Positions 43,884 through 54,518 of a DNA stretch of 64,000 bases are shown in pieces. Both the position numbers and the translations under genes were made by a program. Under the pieces are notes generated by a model. That model was not told where the DNA came from. It saw only the letters and a program-made list of their open reading frames with translations, and did not search any database. The DNA is from Companilactobacillus farciminis KCTC 3681 = DSM 20184. GTDB lineage: Bacteria > Bacillota > Bacilli > Lactobacillales > Lactobacillaceae. Each line of letters opens with the position of its first letter. Positions within the stretch are counted from its first letter, which is position 1. The stretch covers positions 2,046,001 through 2,110,000 of the forward strand of contig NZ_CP017702.1 in the NCBI RefSeq assembly GCF_002706745.1, given 5' to 3'.

Positions 43884-45179
43884 TTATCTAATAAATCCAA
43901 CGTATTCACGCTTCATCAAAAGACCACGTAATTGACGATCCATTTCCAAAGCAACACCAACGATAATCAATAAACTCGTACCACCTAATCCGATGGATTG
44001 AGGTAAATTGAATAAGTTAGCAGCTAGTAATGGAAGTAATGAAACCAAACCTAGGAACGCAGCTCCGACAGTTGATAGTCTCATTAATACACCTGACATG
44101 AATTTAATTGTTTCATTACCAGGCCAAACACCAGGGATATAAGCCCCTTGTTTTTGTAGGTTTTCTGCAAGCTTCTCAGGATTTACTTGAACAAATGCAT
44201 AGAAGAATGTAAATAATACAATCAACAATGTATAAATTATCGAACCTGTTGTAGTCTGCATACTGAATATTTCTGTTAATACTTGATACCATTGATCTTC
44301 ACTGTGATTTGCTTGGAACGCCATCAAAATAGTTTGTGGCGTAACAATAAATGAACTAGCGAAGATAACAGGAATAACACCAGCAACGTTAACCTTCAAT
44401 GGTAGGAAACTTTCGCTACCACTACCTGCAGCACGTCTTGTATATTGAATTGGAATTCTTCTACTTGCTTGTTGTACATAAGTAACAAACTGTACAACGA
44501 TCAAGATGATGATCACAAGACCAACTAAGAATCCAATGTTTTTAGCAAGATCTGCTGAGCTAGCGTTAGTAATATAATCACGGTAAATTTGTTGAATTCC
44601 GTTAGGGAATCTAGCAATAATACCAGCGAAGATAATTACTGAAACTCCATTACCTAAACCTTTATCAGTAATCTGCTCACCAATCCAAGTAAGAAGCATC
44701 GTACCACCAGTTAAGATGATACCAATTGTAATGAAAGCTTTCATGTTAGGCGATTTAACTAATCCTAACCCACTTAATTGGTTAAAACCGGCAGTAATAC
44801 CGATTGACTGAACAAAACCTAAAACAATCGTCAAATATCTCGTTACTTGATTTAACTTTCTACGACCTACCTCACCTTGTTTGCTCCACTCAACAAATTT
44901 TGGAATGATATCCATTTGCAAAAGTTGAACAACGATTTGAGCCGTGATGAATGGTGAAACACCCATTGAGAAAATAGAGTAGTTTGAAAGACCACCACCG
45001 GTTACAGTATCCAATAGTGGAACTAACCCTGTAGAACCAACTTTATCCATTGCCGCAGCATTAACGCCAGGCACTGTGATTTGTGATCCCAAACGATATA
45101 TAACAAGTAACATCAAGGTAAAGAGAATCTTCTTACGGATTTCTTTGACCTTTAGAGCATCTCTGATAGTTCTAAGCAT
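43884..45179 (-). CDS. secY: Protein translocase subunit SecY
   Basis: A 431-residue channel protein with ten hydrophobic segments. Characteristic stretches are [18 protein letters not shown] near the start, [13 protein letters not shown], and the cytoplasmic loop [17 protein letters not shown]. It forms the SecYEG pore for secretion and membrane insertion. Its ATG overlaps the rplO stop by one base. Confidence 0.98.
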   Translation of the reverse strand: MLRTIRDALKVKEIRKKILFTLMLLVIYRLGSQITVPGVNAAAMDKVGSTGLVPLLDTVTGGGLSNYSIFSMGVSPFITAQIVVQLLQMDIIPKFVEWSKQGEVGRRKLNQVTRYLTIVLGFVQSIGITAGFNQLSGLGLVKSPNMKAFITIGIILTGGTMLLTWIGEQITDKGLGNGVSVIIFAGIIARFPNGIQQIYRDYITNASSADLAKNIGFLVGLVIIILIVVQFVTYVQQASRRIPIQYTRRAAGSGSESFLPLKVNVAGVIPVIFASSFIVTPQTILMAFQANHSEDQWYQVLTEIFSMQTTTGSIIYTLLIVLFTFFYAFVQVNPEKLAENLQKQGAYIPGVWPGNETIKFMSGVLMRLSTVGAAFLGLVSLLPLLAANLFNLPQSIGLGGTSLLIIVGVALEMDRQLRGLLMKREYVGFIR

Positions 45180-45619
45180 TAGATCACCTCTACAGTGCCA
45201 CCAGCGGCTTCGATTGCTTTAGTAGCTGCGGCTGAACTCTTAGCAACTTTAACAGTTAACTTAGCACTAACCTCACCGTTAGCAAGCAACTTAACACCAT
45301 TATATTGTTTTTTAATGATTCCTGCTGCCTTCAATGTTTCAGCATTTACTTCAGCACCATCATTAAACTTACTTAAATCACTTAGGTTTACAATAGCATA
45401 TTCCTTGCGGTTGATGTTATTGAATCCACGTTTTGGCATACGACGGAAGTATGGCATTTGTCCACCTTCAAAACCTACACGTGTCTTACCACCTGATCTA
45501 GCTAATTGACCTTTTTGACCACGACCAGCAGTTTTACCTGTACCACTTGAAGTACCACGACCTAGACGCTTTCTAGCATGTCTTGAGCCTGCACTTGGCT
45601 TAAGTTCGTTTAGTTCCAT
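45179..45619 (-). CDS. rplO: 50S ribosomal protein L15
   Basis: A 146-residue L15 with the Gly/Arg-rich head [20 protein letters not shown] and [20 protein letters not shown]. Coupled to secY through overlapping stop and start. Confidence 0.98.
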   Translation of the reverse strand: MELNELKPSAGSRHARKRLGRGTSSGTGKTAGRGQKGQLARSGGKTRVGFEGGQMPYFRRMPKRGFNNINRKEYAIVNLSDLSKFNDGAEVNAETLKAAGIIKKQYNGVKLLANGEVSAKLTVKVAKSSAAATKAIEAAGGTVEVI

Positions 45620-45649
45620 TATTGCACCTCCTAATCTCTTGTAAATTTA

Positions 45650-45835
45650 TTAATCTTTAACTTCTTCAACGCTTACTAAGTGAGCGATTTTTCGTACAGC
45701 ACCACGAATTGCAGGATCATCCGGCTTAACAACTGAACTTGAAACTCTTGCGAGTCCTAGTTCTTTAACAATTGTACGTTGAGCAGGAAGGCGGTGAGCT
45801 GCACTTCTAATTAGAGTAATTTTAAGTTTAGCCAT
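45650..45835 (-). CDS. rpmD: 50S ribosomal protein L30
   Basis: A 61-residue L30 ([18 protein letters not shown], ending VEEVKD). Two adjacent ATGs exist; the second (45835) is better spaced from AAGGTG. Confidence 0.97.
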   Translation of the reverse strand: MAKLKITLIRSAAHRLPAQRTIVKELGLARVSSSVVKPDDPAIRGAVRKIAHLVSVEEVKD

Positions 45836-45852
45836 CATTACGCACCTTTCTT

Positions 45853-46353
45853 CTAGTTAAGCAATTCTTGGGCTGAGATACCGCGCATTTCAGATACGCT
45901 TTCGGCAGTCTTAAGTTGTTTTAGTCCATCGATTGTTGCACGAATTACGTTGATAGGTGTATTTCTACCTAGTGACTTACTTGTAACATCACCAACACCT
46001 GATAATTCGATAACGGCACGAACAGCACCACCAGCAGCAATACCAGAACCTTCTTCAGCAGGCTTCAACAAGATTCTACCAGCACCGAAAGTACCGATAA
46101 CTTGATGAGGAATAGTTGAGCCAACCATAGGAACACTGATTAGGTTCTTCTTAGCATCTTCAACAGCTTTACGAATAGCTTCTGGAACTTCTTGAGCTTT
46201 ACCAGTACCGAAACCTACGTGACCATTCTTGTCACCAACGATTACGATAGCAGCAAAACGTAGACGGCGTCCACCTTTAACAACCTTAGTAACACGGTTG
46301 ATTGAGACAACGCGATCTTCTAATTCTAATTGAGATGGATCGATATATGTCAT
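45853..46353 (-). CDS. rpsE: 30S ribosomal protein S5
   Basis: A 166-residue S5 with the dsRNA-binding-like [20 protein letters not shown] and [19 protein letters not shown]. The GGRR region, where spectinomycin resistance changes occur in other bacteria, looks standard. Confidence 0.98.
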   Translation of the reverse strand: MTYIDPSQLELEDRVVSINRVTKVVKGGRRLRFAAIVIVGDKNGHVGFGTGKAQEVPEAIRKAVEDAKKNLISVPMVGSTIPHQVIGTFGAGRILLKPAEEGSGIAAGGAVRAVIELSGVGDVTSKSLGRNTPINVIRATIDGLKQLKTAESVSEMRGISAQELLN

Positions 46354-46371
46354 AAATTTGGTTTCCTCCTT

Positions 46372-46728
46372 CTAGAATTTTAGCCCATTTTCACGAGCTG
46401 CTTCAGCAAGACTTTGTACACGACCGTGGTATAGGTAACCGCCACGATCAAATACTACGTCGCTGATTTTTGCTTCTTGTGCTCTTTGTGCAATTAATGC
46501 ACCAACAGCTTGAGCTTGTTCAACTTTTGAACCGTCTTTAACTTCTTTATCAAGAGTTGAGGCACTTGCTAGCGTTACACCCTTTACGTCATCAATTAAT
46601 TGAGCGTAAATGTTTTTATTCGAACGGAACACGTTTAAGCGTGGGCGCTCAGCAGTACCAGAAATTTTGGCACGGATGCGTCTTTGACGTCTTTGACGTG
46701 CTTTGTTTTTGTCTGGTTTTGTTATCAC
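46372..46728 (-). CDS. rplR: 50S ribosomal protein L18
   Basis: A 118-residue L18 ([40 protein letters not shown]) that binds 5S rRNA. The start is GTG at 46728, six bases after GAGGTG; an in-frame GTG at 46737 lies inside that ribosome binding site and is unlikely. Confidence 0.96.
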   Translation of the reverse strand: MITKPDKNKARQRRQRRIRAKISGTAERPRLNVFRSNKNIYAQLIDDVKGVTLASASTLDKEVKDGSKVEQAQAVGALIAQRAQEAKISDVVFDRGGYLYHGRVQSLAEAARENGLKF

Positions 46729-46753
46729 AATTTTCACCTCATGGATTTATTTA

Positions 46754-47284
46754 CTATTTACCAGTTTTACCTTCTTTACGACGTACATATTCGCCAACAT
46801 AACGAATACCTTTACCTTTATAAGGTTCTGGAGAACGTACATCGCGGATTTCAGCAGCAAATTGACCAACCTTTTGCTTACTGATACCTGAAACGTTAAC
46901 TTCTGTATTTGAAGGTGATTCAACTTTGATACCTTCTGGTGTGTCCATAACAACAGGATGTGAATAACCTACAGTAAGTGTTAGTTGATTGTTCTTAACT
47001 TGTGCACGGTAACCAACACCTCTTAGTTCAAGCTTCTTTTCATAACCTTCTGTAACACCAATAATCATGTTGTTTAAGTTAGAACGCATTGTTCCATGAA
47101 GAGCTTTATCATTTTCGCTTTCACGTGTGAACTTAGCTTCTTTTTCATCAAGAGTTAACTTGATTTTTGGATCAAAATGTCTTGTTAATTCACCCTTAGG
47201 GCCTTTAACAGTAATGTTTTCATCTTTTTGAGTAATTGTAACACCTGCTGGTATTTCAATTACTTTTAAACCGATACGACTCAA
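46754..47284 (-). CDS. rplF: 50S ribosomal protein L6
   Basis: A 176-residue L6 with two homologous halves, [14 protein letters not shown] at the start and [20 protein letters not shown] near the end. The start is TTG at 47284 behind GGAGGTG with seven bases spacing. Confidence 0.98.
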   Translation of the reverse strand: MSRIGLKVIEIPAGVTITQKDENITVKGPKGELTRHFDPKIKLTLDEKEAKFTRESENDKALHGTMRSNLNNMIIGVTEGYEKKLELRGVGYRAQVKNNQLTLTVGYSHPVVMDTPEGIKVESPSNTEVNVSGISKQKVGQFAAEIRDVRSPEPYKGKGIRYVGEYVRRKEGKTGK

Positions 47285-47314
47285 ATTAGTGCACCTCCTT
47301 ACTTTTTAAGTATA

Positions 47315-47713
47315 TTACCAAATATAAGCGATTACTTCTCCACCAACGTGTTGAGCGCGGGCTTCTTTGTCAGTAATAACACCTTTTGAAGTTGAAAGAA
47401 TAGCGATACCTAATCCGTTAAGAACCTTTGGCACGTTATCTGAATCAACATAACTACGTAGACCTGGTCTTGAGATACGTTTCAAGCCTGAGATAACGCG
47501 TTGTTGATCTTTACCATATTTCAAGAAAATACGAAGTACGTTTTGCTTGTTGTCTTCAACAACTTCGTAATCCTTGATAAATCCTTCATTCTTAAGAATC
47601 TCTGTCATACTCTTCTTGATGTTTGAAGCAGGAATTTCTAGAGATTCATGTTTTACCATGTTTGCATTACGAATACGTGTTAAGTAATCTGCAATAGGAT
47701 CTGTCATGACCAT
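47315..47713 (-). CDS. rpsH: 30S ribosomal protein S8
   Basis: A 132-residue S8 with [19 protein letters not shown] and the RNA-binding end [20 protein letters not shown]. The first ATG (47713) is spaced eight bases from AGGAGG. Confidence 0.98.
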   Translation of the reverse strand: MVMTDPIADYLTRIRNANMVKHESLEIPASNIKKSMTEILKNEGFIKDYEVVEDNKQNVLRIFLKYGKDQQRVISGLKRISRPGLRSYVDSDNVPKVLNGLGIAILSTSKGVITDKEARAQHVGGEVIAYIW

Positions 47714-47743
47714 TTGATTTGCCTCCTTTTTAAATTAAAAATT

Positions 47744-47929
47744 TTACCAGCTAGCTTTTTTCATACCAGGGATTTGACCTTCATGAGCCAATTGACGAAG
47801 GCAAAGTCGGCAAAGCTTAAATTTACGATATACAGAATGTGGACGTCCACAGCGTTCGCAACGTGTATAAGCTTGTGATGAGAACTTTGCGGGTCTATGA
47901 TTACGTACGATTTGTGATTTCTTAGCCAA
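47744..47929 (-). CDS. rpsN: 30S ribosomal protein S14, zinc-binding form
   Basis: A 61-residue S14 with a complete zinc ribbon: [20 protein letters not shown]. This is the standard copy inside the spc operon; the zinc-free 89-residue paralogue is at 15561-15830. Having both is a typical zinc-sparing arrangement. Confidence 0.98.
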   Translation of the reverse strand: MAKKSQIVRNHRPAKFSSQAYTRCERCGRPHSVYRKFKLCRLCLRQLAHEGQIPGMKKASW

Positions 47930-47945
47930 TGAATTTACCTCCTAT

Positions 47946-48488
47946 TTATTTTGTGAATGGCATACCGATTTGAGTTAATAGTTCACGTGATTCTTCATCT
48001 GTGTTAGCTGTTGTAACAATAACGATGTCCAATCCACGAATCTTGTTAACCTTATCGTAGTCAATTTCTGGGAAAACCAATTGTTCTTTGATACCTAGTG
48101 TATAGTTACCACGACCATCGAATGAACGTGTTGATACACCACGGAAGTCACGAACACGTGGTAAAGCAATATTGATTAATTTGTCAAGGAAGTCATACAT
48201 GCGGTCACCACGAAGAGTAACTTTAGCACCGATTGACATACCTTCACGAAGTCTGAAACCAGCGATTGATTTCTTAGCTTTTGTGATCAAAGGCTTTTGA
48301 CCAGCAATCAAGCTTAGTTCTTCAACAGCTTCGTCAAGATTCTTTGAGTTAGCAATGGCATCACCAACACCCATGTTCAAAACGATCTTTTCGATCTTAG
48401 GTGTTTCCATAACAGATGAATAGTTGAACTTCTTCATCATTGATGGTGTGATTTCACTAACATATTGTTCTTTTAATGCGTTAGCCAT
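47946..48488 (-). CDS. rplE: 50S ribosomal protein L5
   Basis: A 180-residue L5 ([37 protein letters not shown]), which carries 5S rRNA and touches P-site tRNA. Confidence 0.98.
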   Translation of the reverse strand: MANALKEQYVSEITPSMMKKFNYSSVMETPKIEKIVLNMGVGDAIANSKNLDEAVEELSLIAGQKPLITKAKKSIAGFRLREGMSIGAKVTLRGDRMYDFLDKLINIALPRVRDFRGVSTRSFDGRGNYTLGIKEQLVFPEIDYDKVNKIRGLDIVIVTTANTDEESRELLTQIGMPFTK

Positions 48489-48504
48489 TTAGTTTTCTCC
48501 TTTC

Positions 48505-48747
48505 TTATTTGTCTTCTTTATCAGTTGTCTTATTTACAACTTTAACGTTAGTTGCGCTAATAGGTCTTTCAACGTCAACAATTCCACCTTGTGGTTGTGC
48601 GTTAGTTGGCTTAGAGTGTTTCTTTACAACGTTTACGCCTTCGACGATAACTTTGTTTACAGCAGGCATAGCTTTTTTAACTACTCCTGTTTTACCCTTA
48701 GCGTCACCAGCGATAACTTTGACATTGTCTCCAGTTTTTACAAACAC
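48505..48747 (-). CDS. rplX: 50S ribosomal protein L24 (short form)
   Basis: An 80-residue L24 with the KOW motif ([18 protein letters not shown]) and [17 protein letters not shown]. Many bacterial L24 proteins are about 101-105 residues; the last 20 or so are missing here and the protein ends KTTDKEDK. Some lactobacilli share such a short L24, and the intergenic gap is clean, so this is a natural short form rather than a frameshift. Confidence 0.95.
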   Translation of the reverse strand: MFVKTGDNVKVIAGDAKGKTGVVKKAMPAVNKVIVEGVNVVKKHSKPTNAQPQGGIVDVERPISATNVKVVNKTTDKEDK

Positions 48748-48779
48748 TATTCAGCACCTCCTGAATTTAATTGTTCTTT

Positions 48780-49148
48780 TTATAGCACTTCTGGTGCTAG
48801 AGATACGATTTTCATAAAATCGTTATCACGTAGTTCACGAGCAACTGGTCCAAAGATACGAGTTCCTCTAGGTGTTTTATCAGCATTAATAATAACTGCA
48901 GCATTTTCGTCAAATCTGATGTAAGAACCATCAGCACGGTGAGCACCTGAAACAGTTCTTACAATAACTGCCTTAACTACATCACCCTTTTTAACAACGC
49001 CACCTGGTGTTGCTTGTTTGACAGTAGCAACGATAATATCACCGATGTTAGCAATCTTACGGTTTGAACCACCAAGTACTTTAATAGTTAGAATTTCACG
49101 AGCTCCAGAATTATCTGCAACTTTTAGACGACTTTCTTGTTGAATCAC
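48780..49148 (-). CDS. rplN: 50S ribosomal protein L14
   Basis: A 122-residue L14 ([32 protein letters not shown]). The start is GTG at 49148. Confidence 0.98.
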   Translation of the reverse strand: MIQQESRLKVADNSGAREILTIKVLGGSNRKIANIGDIIVATVKQATPGGVVKKGDVVKAVIVRTVSGAHRADGSYIRFDENAAVIINADKTPRGTRIFGPVARELRDNDFMKIVSLAPEVL

Positions 49149-49177
49149 GTTTTGGCCCTCCTCTCATCCGTTATAGT

Positions 49178-49450
49178 CTAGATCTTAACTGCTTTTTCAA
49201 CGATGTCTAATAAACGGAAGCGCTTTGTCTTTGACAAAGGTCGAGTTTCCATGATACGTACAATATCGTTAACTTTAGCTTCGTTGTTATCGTCTTGAAC
49301 GTAGTATTTTTTAGAATATCTTACACGCTTACCATAAACTGGATGTTGTTTTCTTGTTTCAACAACAACGACGATTGTCTTATCCATTTTATCTGAAACG
49401 ACACGTCCTTGATATACTTTACGATGGTTACGAGTTTGTGTTTCGCTCAA
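49178..49450 (-). CDS. rpsQ: 30S ribosomal protein S17
   Basis: A 90-residue OB-fold S17 ([29 protein letters not shown]). The start is TTG at 49450. Confidence 0.97.
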   Translation of the reverse strand: MSETQTRNHRKVYQGRVVSDKMDKTIVVVVETRKQHPVYGKRVRYSKKYYVQDDNNEAKVNDIVRIMETRPLSKTKRFRLLDIVEKAVKI

Positions 49451-49472
49451 CTTGATATCCCCTTCCTGTTTA

Positions 49473-49667
49473 TTATTTTTCGTTATTCTTTTGGTTTTGA
49501 GCTGTTCTTAATCTTGCAATGTTCTTTCTTACAGCCTTTAGACGAGCTGTGTTTTCCAATTGACCTGTGGCTTGTTGGAAACGCAAGTTGAATAGTTCTT
49601 CTTTATATTCTTTAACTTTGTCTTGCAATTGAGCAGCAGTTAGCTCTTTGATTTCACTAGCCTTCAT
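49473..49667 (-). CDS. rpmC: 50S ribosomal protein L29
   Basis: A 64-residue helical L29 ([20 protein letters not shown]). The ATG at 49667 lies inside the end of rplP, so the genes are coupled. L29 sits at the exit tunnel near the trigger-factor site. Confidence 0.96.
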   Translation of the reverse strand: MKASEIKELTAAQLQDKVKEYKEELFNLRFQQATGQLENTARLKAVRKNIARLRTAQNQKNNEK

Positions 49668-50088
49668 CAGCGCCACCTACTTCCTCACGTTTTACAAACT
49701 TAGTTCTAACGGGTAGTTTGTGTGATGCAAGTCTTAAAGCTTCACGAGCAACTTCTTCAGAAACGCCACCGATTTCAAACAAAACCTTTTCGCGTTTAAC
49801 TGGAGCTACCCATCCAGCTGGAGCACCTTTACCATTACCCATACGAACACCTACACCCTTAGCAGTGTATGATTTATGAGGGAAGATTTTAATCCAAACC
49901 TTACCACCACGCTTCATGTAACGAGTCATAGCAACACGGGCTGCTTCAATTTGTCTATTTGAGATCCAGCTTGAGTCAAGTGACTTCAAACCATATTCAC
50001 CAAATGTAACAGTTTTTCCACCTTTAGCTTCTCCGCGCATCTTACCACGGAATTCACGACGGTGTTTTACACGTTTTGGTACTAGCAT
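49657..50088 (-). CDS. rplP: 50S ribosomal protein L16
   Basis: A 143-residue L16 ([39 protein letters not shown]). It overlaps rpmC by 11 bases. Confidence 0.98.
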   Translation of the reverse strand: MLVPKRVKHRREFRGKMRGEAKGGKTVTFGEYGLKSLDSSWISNRQIEAARVAMTRYMKRGGKVWIKIFPHKSYTAKGVGVRMGNGKGAPAGWVAPVKREKVLFEIGGVSEEVAREALRLASHKLPVRTKFVKREEVGGADEG

Positions 50089-50091
50089 AGA

Positions 50092-50766
50092 TTATTCTCC
50101 TTTCCCTTCAGTTTTTTTGTCGTTATGTTGTGGCTTTGCTGGAAGAATTTCACCACGATAGATCCAAGTCTTAACACCTAGATTACCGTATTGAGTCTTA
50201 GCTTCAACCCAAGCATAATCGATATCTGCACGCAATGTGTGCAAAGGAACAGTTCCTTCTGTATGCCATTCACGACGAGCCATATCGGCACCGTTTAAAC
50301 GACCAGAAATTTGTACCTTGATACCTTTAGCACCGGCACGTCTTGAACGTTGAACTGCTTGACGTTGTGCACGTCTGAAAGCAATACGAGCTTCAAGTTG
50401 ACGAGCGATACTTTCACCAACCAATTTTGCATCTAGATCAGGTTTCTTGATTTCGATGATGTTGATGTGAATGTTTCTCTTAGTTAAATTGTTTAGTTCA
50501 TTACGTAATTTTTCAACTTCTGAACCACCCTTACCGATAACCATACCTGGTTTAGCAGTATGAATTGAAACTGTAACGTTCTTTGCAGTACGTTCGATTT
50601 CGATTCTTGAAACGGAAGCATTTGAAAGTTTGTCTTCAATGTACTTACGAATTCTAAGGTCTTCATGTAAAAATGTTGAAAAGTCTTTATTGTTTGCATA
50701 CCATTTGGCATCCCAGTCACGGATAACACCGACACGGAATCCGACTGGATTAATCTTTTGACCCAC
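50092..50766 (-). CDS. rpsC: 30S ribosomal protein S3
   Basis: A 224-residue S3 with a KH domain ([18 protein letters not shown]) and the [20 protein letters not shown] segment. The start is GTG at 50766 behind GGAGG. Confidence 0.98.
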   Translation of the reverse strand: MGQKINPVGFRVGVIRDWDAKWYANNKDFSTFLHEDLRIRKYIEDKLSNASVSRIEIERTAKNVTVSIHTAKPGMVIGKGGSEVEKLRNELNNLTKRNIHINIIEIKKPDLDAKLVGESIARQLEARIAFRRAQRQAVQRSRRAGAKGIKVQISGRLNGADMARREWHTEGTVPLHTLRADIDYAWVEAKTQYGNLGVKTWIYRGEILPAKPQHNDKKTEGKGE

Positions 50767-50783
50767 TCAAGTTACCTCCAATA

Positions 50784-51140
50784 CTATTCTTTTTCACTTA
50801 CTACAACTGTAATGTGACTTGTTCTCTTGTTAATTGGTGATGCTGAACCCTTAGCTCTAGGACGGAAACGTTTTAGAGTTGGTCCTTCGTCTACGAATGC
50901 TTCGCTAACGAATAGGTTTTGTGCATCTAAATCAAAGTTATGTTCTGCGTTTGCAATTGCTGACTTAAGAGCTTTAGCAATAATTGGAGAGCCTGCTCTA
51001 GGTGTGAATTGCAAAATTGCAAGTGCCTCAGCAGCATTCTTGCCTCTGATTAGATCAATAACAAGGCGAGCCTTACGAGGTGCAATACGCACGTTAGTAA
51101 CTCTAGCTGTTGCAGATGTAATTTCTTGTTCTGCCATCAT
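50784..51140 (-). CDS. rplV: 50S ribosomal protein L22
   Basis: A 118-residue L22 ([40 protein letters not shown]), whose loop lines the exit tunnel. ATGs at 51140 and 51137 are both possible starts. Confidence 0.97.
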   Translation of the reverse strand: MMAEQEITSATARVTNVRIAPRKARLVIDLIRGKNAAEALAILQFTPRAGSPIIAKALKSAIANAEHNFDLDAQNLFVSEAFVDEGPTLKRFRPRAKGSASPINKRTSHITVVVSEKE

Positions 51141-51154
51141 TTAAGTCTCCCTTC

Positions 51155-51436
51155 TTATTTCTTAACTGTCTTCTTGTCATCAGTTGCATGACCATGGAAA
51201 GTACGTGTAGGTACGAATTCGCCTAATTTGTGACCAACCATATCTTCTTGGATATAAACTGGAACGTGCTTACGACCATCATGAACTGCGATTGTGTATC
51301 CTACGAAACTAGGAAAAATTGTTGAACGTCTTGACCATGTTTTGATAACTGATTTCTTATCAGAGTCTTGTTGAGCATCGATCTTCTTTAGAAGGTGTGC
51401 ATCAGCAAATGGTCCTTTTTTTAAACTACGACTCAT
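51155..51436 (-). CDS. rpsS: 30S ribosomal protein S19
   Basis: A 93-residue S19 ([34 protein letters not shown]). Confidence 0.98.
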   Translation of the reverse strand: MSRSLKKGPFADAHLLKKIDAQQDSDKKSVIKTWSRRSTIFPSFVGYTIAVHDGRKHVPVYIQEDMVGHKLGEFVPTRTFHGHATDDKKTVKK

Positions 51437-51470
51437 CTTATGTCCTCCTTATATTATTCTAATGAATAGT

Positions 51471-52304
51471 TTACTTACCTTTTCTATGACGAACGATAAG
51501 CTTTTCAGATTTGGCATGTGATGAACGAGTCTTCTTACCCAAGGTCTTCTTACCCCATGGTGACATTGGTGATGGATGACCGATAGGAGCTTTACCTTCA
51601 CCACCACCGTGTGGGTGATCGTTAGGGTTCATAACTGAACCACGAACTGTAGGTCTCATACCTAACCAACGCTTACGTCCAGCTTTACCAATCTTAATAA
51701 GTTCATGTTGTTCATTACCAATAGCACCAACAGTTGCACGGCAAGTTGAAAGGATTAAACGAACTTCACCAGAAGGCATACGTAGGATTGAATACTTACC
51801 ATCTCTACCTAGCAATTGGATTGAAGTACCAGCTGAACGGCCTAGTTGACCACCCTTGCCTGGTTTCAATTCAACGTTGTGAACTGTTGTACCAACAGGA
51901 ATATCAGCAAGTGTTAATGCGTTACCTGGTTTGATATCTGCATCTTTACCAGATTCAATAACTTGTCCTACTTCTAGACCCTTTGGAGCCAAGATGTATG
52001 ATTTAACACCATCTGAATAATGAATAAGTGCAATATTAGCTGTACGGTTAGGATCGTATTCGATAGCCTTAACTGTAGCCTTAACACCGTCTTTATTACG
52101 TTTGAAATCAATAACACGGTATTTTTGTTTGTGTCCACCACCACGGTGACGTACTGTAATATGACCGTATGAGTTACGACCAGCTGTATGGCTTTGTGAT
52201 TCTAGAAGTGTCTTTTCAGGAGTTGTCTTTGTGATCTCAGAAAAGTCAGAACCATTCATATTACGACGACCGTTTGTGGTTGGTTTATACTTGATAATCG
52301 CCAT
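51471..52304 (-). CDS. rplB: 50S ribosomal protein L2
   Basis: A 277-residue L2 ([32 protein letters not shown]), with the conserved histidine near the peptidyl-transferase centre in the last motif. Confidence 0.98.
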   Translation of the reverse strand: MAIIKYKPTTNGRRNMNGSDFSEITKTTPEKTLLESQSHTAGRNSYGHITVRHRGGGHKQKYRVIDFKRNKDGVKATVKAIEYDPNRTANIALIHYSDGVKSYILAPKGLEVGQVIESGKDADIKPGNALTLADIPVGTTVHNVELKPGKGGQLGRSAGTSIQLLGRDGKYSILRMPSGEVRLILSTCRATVGAIGNEQHELIKIGKAGRKRWLGMRPTVRGSVMNPNDHPHGGGEGKAPIGHPSPMSPWGKKTLGKKTRSSHAKSEKLIVRHRKGK

Positions 52305-52320
52305 TATTTGACCTCCTTAT

Positions 52321-52608
52321 TTATTCTTCGTCAAAAATCTTAATTTCATCTGAATCAGCTGTAAGAGTAACGATAGCCTTACGACGTTTTGCTGTAAAAC
52401 CTTCGTAACGACCTTGGCGCTTCTTCTTACCAGCGACATTCATGATATTTACTTGCTTAACCTTAACACCGAAAATTTCTTCAACGGCTTGTCTAACAAG
52501 AACTTTGTTAGCATCTAGAGCAACAGCGAAAGTATATTTCTTGTCGTTCATAGCATCCATTGAGCTTTCAGTAATAATAGGGCGAATAATTACGTCTCTA
52601 GCGTTCAT
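52321..52608 (-). CDS. rplW: 50S ribosomal protein L23
   Basis: A 95-residue L23 ([20 protein letters not shown]), docking site for trigger factor and SRP at the exit tunnel. Its start overlaps the rplD stop by one base. Confidence 0.98.
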   Translation of the reverse strand: MNARDVIIRPIITESSMDAMNDKKYTFAVALDANKVLVRQAVEEIFGVKVKQVNIMNVAGKKKRQGRYEGFTAKRRKAIVTLTADSDEIKIFDEE

Positions 52609-53231
52609 TATCCAAGCACCTCCTCAATTTTAGAAAGTGCTGCTTTTGTAACAACTAACTTGTTTGCGTTAATAACGTCAAGAACGTTAACACCTTCTGG
52701 TGCAACAACCTTAACTTTATCAATGTTTCTTGCTGATAAAGCAACATTGTCGTTACCATCTTCAACAACTACAAGAGCCTTGTTATCAGCACCTACTGTA
52801 TTTAGTAATTGTGCAAAAGCTTTTGTACTTGGCTTGTCGTATGAAATTGAGTCAATAACGATTAAGTTACTGTCAGCAGCCTTTTGTGAAAGTACAGACT
52901 TCAATGCCAAACGGCTAACCTTCTTAGGAAGGTGATAGGCATATGATCTTGGTGTTGGGCCGAATACGACACCACCACCTACCCATTGAGGTGATCTAAT
53001 TGAACCTTGACGAGCACGTCCTGTACCCTTTTGACGCCATGGCTTTCTTCCACCACCACGTACTTCGGAACGGTTCTTAACATCATGAGTACCTTGTCTC
53101 ATTGATGCACGTTGCATGATTACTGCATCTGTAACAACACTATCGTTTGGTTCGATACCAAAGATTGCATCTTGTACTTCAACAGCACCGTTCTCAGCAC
53201 CGTTATCTTTGTAAGCTGTGATTTTTGTCAT
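52608..53231 (-). CDS. rplD: 50S ribosomal protein L4
   Basis: A 207-residue L4 ([35 protein letters not shown] loop reaching the exit tunnel). L4 represses the S10 operon in E. coli; whether it acts on the rpsJ leader here is unknown. Confidence 0.98.
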   Translation of the reverse strand: MTKITAYKDNGAENGAVEVQDAIFGIEPNDSVVTDAVIMQRASMRQGTHDVKNRSEVRGGGRKPWRQKGTGRARQGSIRSPQWVGGGVVFGPTPRSYAYHLPKKVSRLALKSVLSQKAADSNLIVIDSISYDKPSTKAFAQLLNTVGADNKALVVVEDGNDNVALSARNIDKVKVVAPEGVNVLDVINANKLVVTKAALSKIEEVLG

Positions 53232-53248
53232 AACTCATTTCCTCCTTC

Positions 53249-53884
53249 CTATTTTTGATTAGCTTTAATAGCTGTTTGGATTTTAACTAATGATTTGTTT
53301 GCACCGGGAACATTACCCTTGATCATGATTGCGTTACGTTCTGCATCAACTTTGATGATTTCAAGGTTTTGTGTAGTAACACGGTTGTTACCCATAACAC
53401 CAGGAAGCATCTTTCCTTTGAATACACGGTTAATGATGGCACCCATTGAACCAGCAACACGGTGATATCTAGAACCGTGAGTTTCTGGACCACGAGCTTG
53501 ACCAAAACGCTTGATGTTACCTTGCATTCCGTGTCCCTTTGTTGTACCTGTAACGTCGACAATATCACCTGAATTAAATGTATCAACTGTTACGTTGCCA
53601 CCTAATTCATAATCTCCCATTTCAACATCGCGGAATTCGCGAATGTAATGCTTAGGAGTTGTGTTTGCCTTTTCTGCATGACCTTTGGCTGGTTTGTTTG
53701 ATAGAACTTCACGTCTATCTTCAAAACCTAGTTGAACGGCTTCATAACCATCATTTTCAACTGTCTTAAGTTGCATAACAACGTTTGGTGTTGCTTCAAC
53801 AACTGTTACGGGAACAAGTTCTCCGTTGTCAGTGAAAATTTGAGTCATTCCGACTTTTTTACCAAGAATACCTTTTCTGGCCAT
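53249..53884 (-). CDS. rplC: 50S ribosomal protein L3
   Basis: A 211-residue L3 ([59 protein letters not shown]). Confidence 0.98.
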   Translation of the reverse strand: MARKGILGKKVGMTQIFTDNGELVPVTVVEATPNVVMQLKTVENDGYEAVQLGFEDRREVLSNKPAKGHAEKANTTPKHYIREFRDVEMGDYELGGNVTVDTFNSGDIVDVTGTTKGHGMQGNIKRFGQARGPETHGSRYHRVAGSMGAIINRVFKGKMLPGVMGNNRVTTQNLEIIKVDAERNAIMIKGNVPGANKSLVKIQTAIKANQK

Positions 53885-53924
53885 GTTTGCACCTCCAATA
53901 ATTTATTTTTGATTAATTAATTGA

Positions 53925-54233
53925 TTATAATTTGATTTCAATGTCAACACCAGATGGTAGATCCAACTTCATTAGTGAATCAACCGTCTTCTTTGTTGGG
54001 TTAACAACGTCGATAAGTCTCTTATGTGTACGCATTTCGAATTGTTCTCTAGAATCCTTGTGCTTATGTGGTGATGCTAGCACTGTATATAGTGAACGTT
54101 CTGTAGGCAATGGAATTGGGCCTGAAATTTGTGCACCAGTTCTCTTTGCTGTTTCCACAATTTTGTCAGCTGATTGATCTAGAATACGATGTTCATAAGC
54201 CTTCAAACGAATGCGAATTTTTTGACTTGCCAT
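53925..54233 (-). CDS. rpsJ: 30S ribosomal protein S10
   Basis: A 102-residue S10 ([38 protein letters not shown]), also the NusG/NusB partner in antitermination. First gene of the long S10-spc operon; GGAGG precedes the ATG. Confidence 0.98.
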   Translation of the reverse strand: MASQKIRIRLKAYEHRILDQSADKIVETAKRTGAQISGPIPLPTERSLYTVLASPHKHKDSREQFEMRTHKRLIDVVNPTKKTVDSLMKLDLPSGVDIEIKL

Positions 54234-54396
54234 GGGGTTACCTCCTTTTTGTCTCTTTCAAGATGACCGGCTCCGTGAAAATATCCGCCAGCCCTGCCGT
54301 GGCAAAGCGGCCGGGTGTGTCGCAACCTCTCACTTCTAAACCGTCGATATTATTTCAATATCACTTTAGTACATACTTCTATGTGAAATAAGCACT
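54234..54396 (-). promoter_or_regulatory. Structured leader RNA of the S10 operon
   Basis: About 160 untranslated bases precede rpsJ. The promoter-proximal part folds as ACATA / TATGT and GATATT / AATATC hairpins; the rpsJ-proximal part (about 54262-54330) is strikingly GC-rich for this genome, with CCGC / GCGG, CCGGC / GCCGG and a TGC-CACG-GCA hairpin. This looks like an autoregulatory ribosomal leader; I cannot assign it to a known family. Confidence 0.65.
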
Positions 54397-54402
54397 CTTA
54401 TA

Positions 54403-54431
54403 ATATTACACGATGAACTCCACATTTTCAA
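54403..54431 (-). promoter_or_regulatory. Promoter of the S10 operon
   Basis: On the minus strand TTGAAA (54431-54426), 17 bases and TAATAT (54408-54403), giving a start near 54396. Confidence 0.82.
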
Positions 54432-54518
54432 GGTAAAATCAAGTATTTTTTCAAATGAAAGACGCTTTCTAAAAAAATGTTTTTCAACTATACTCTAAAG
54501 ATGTAGTGGAGGTGTAAA

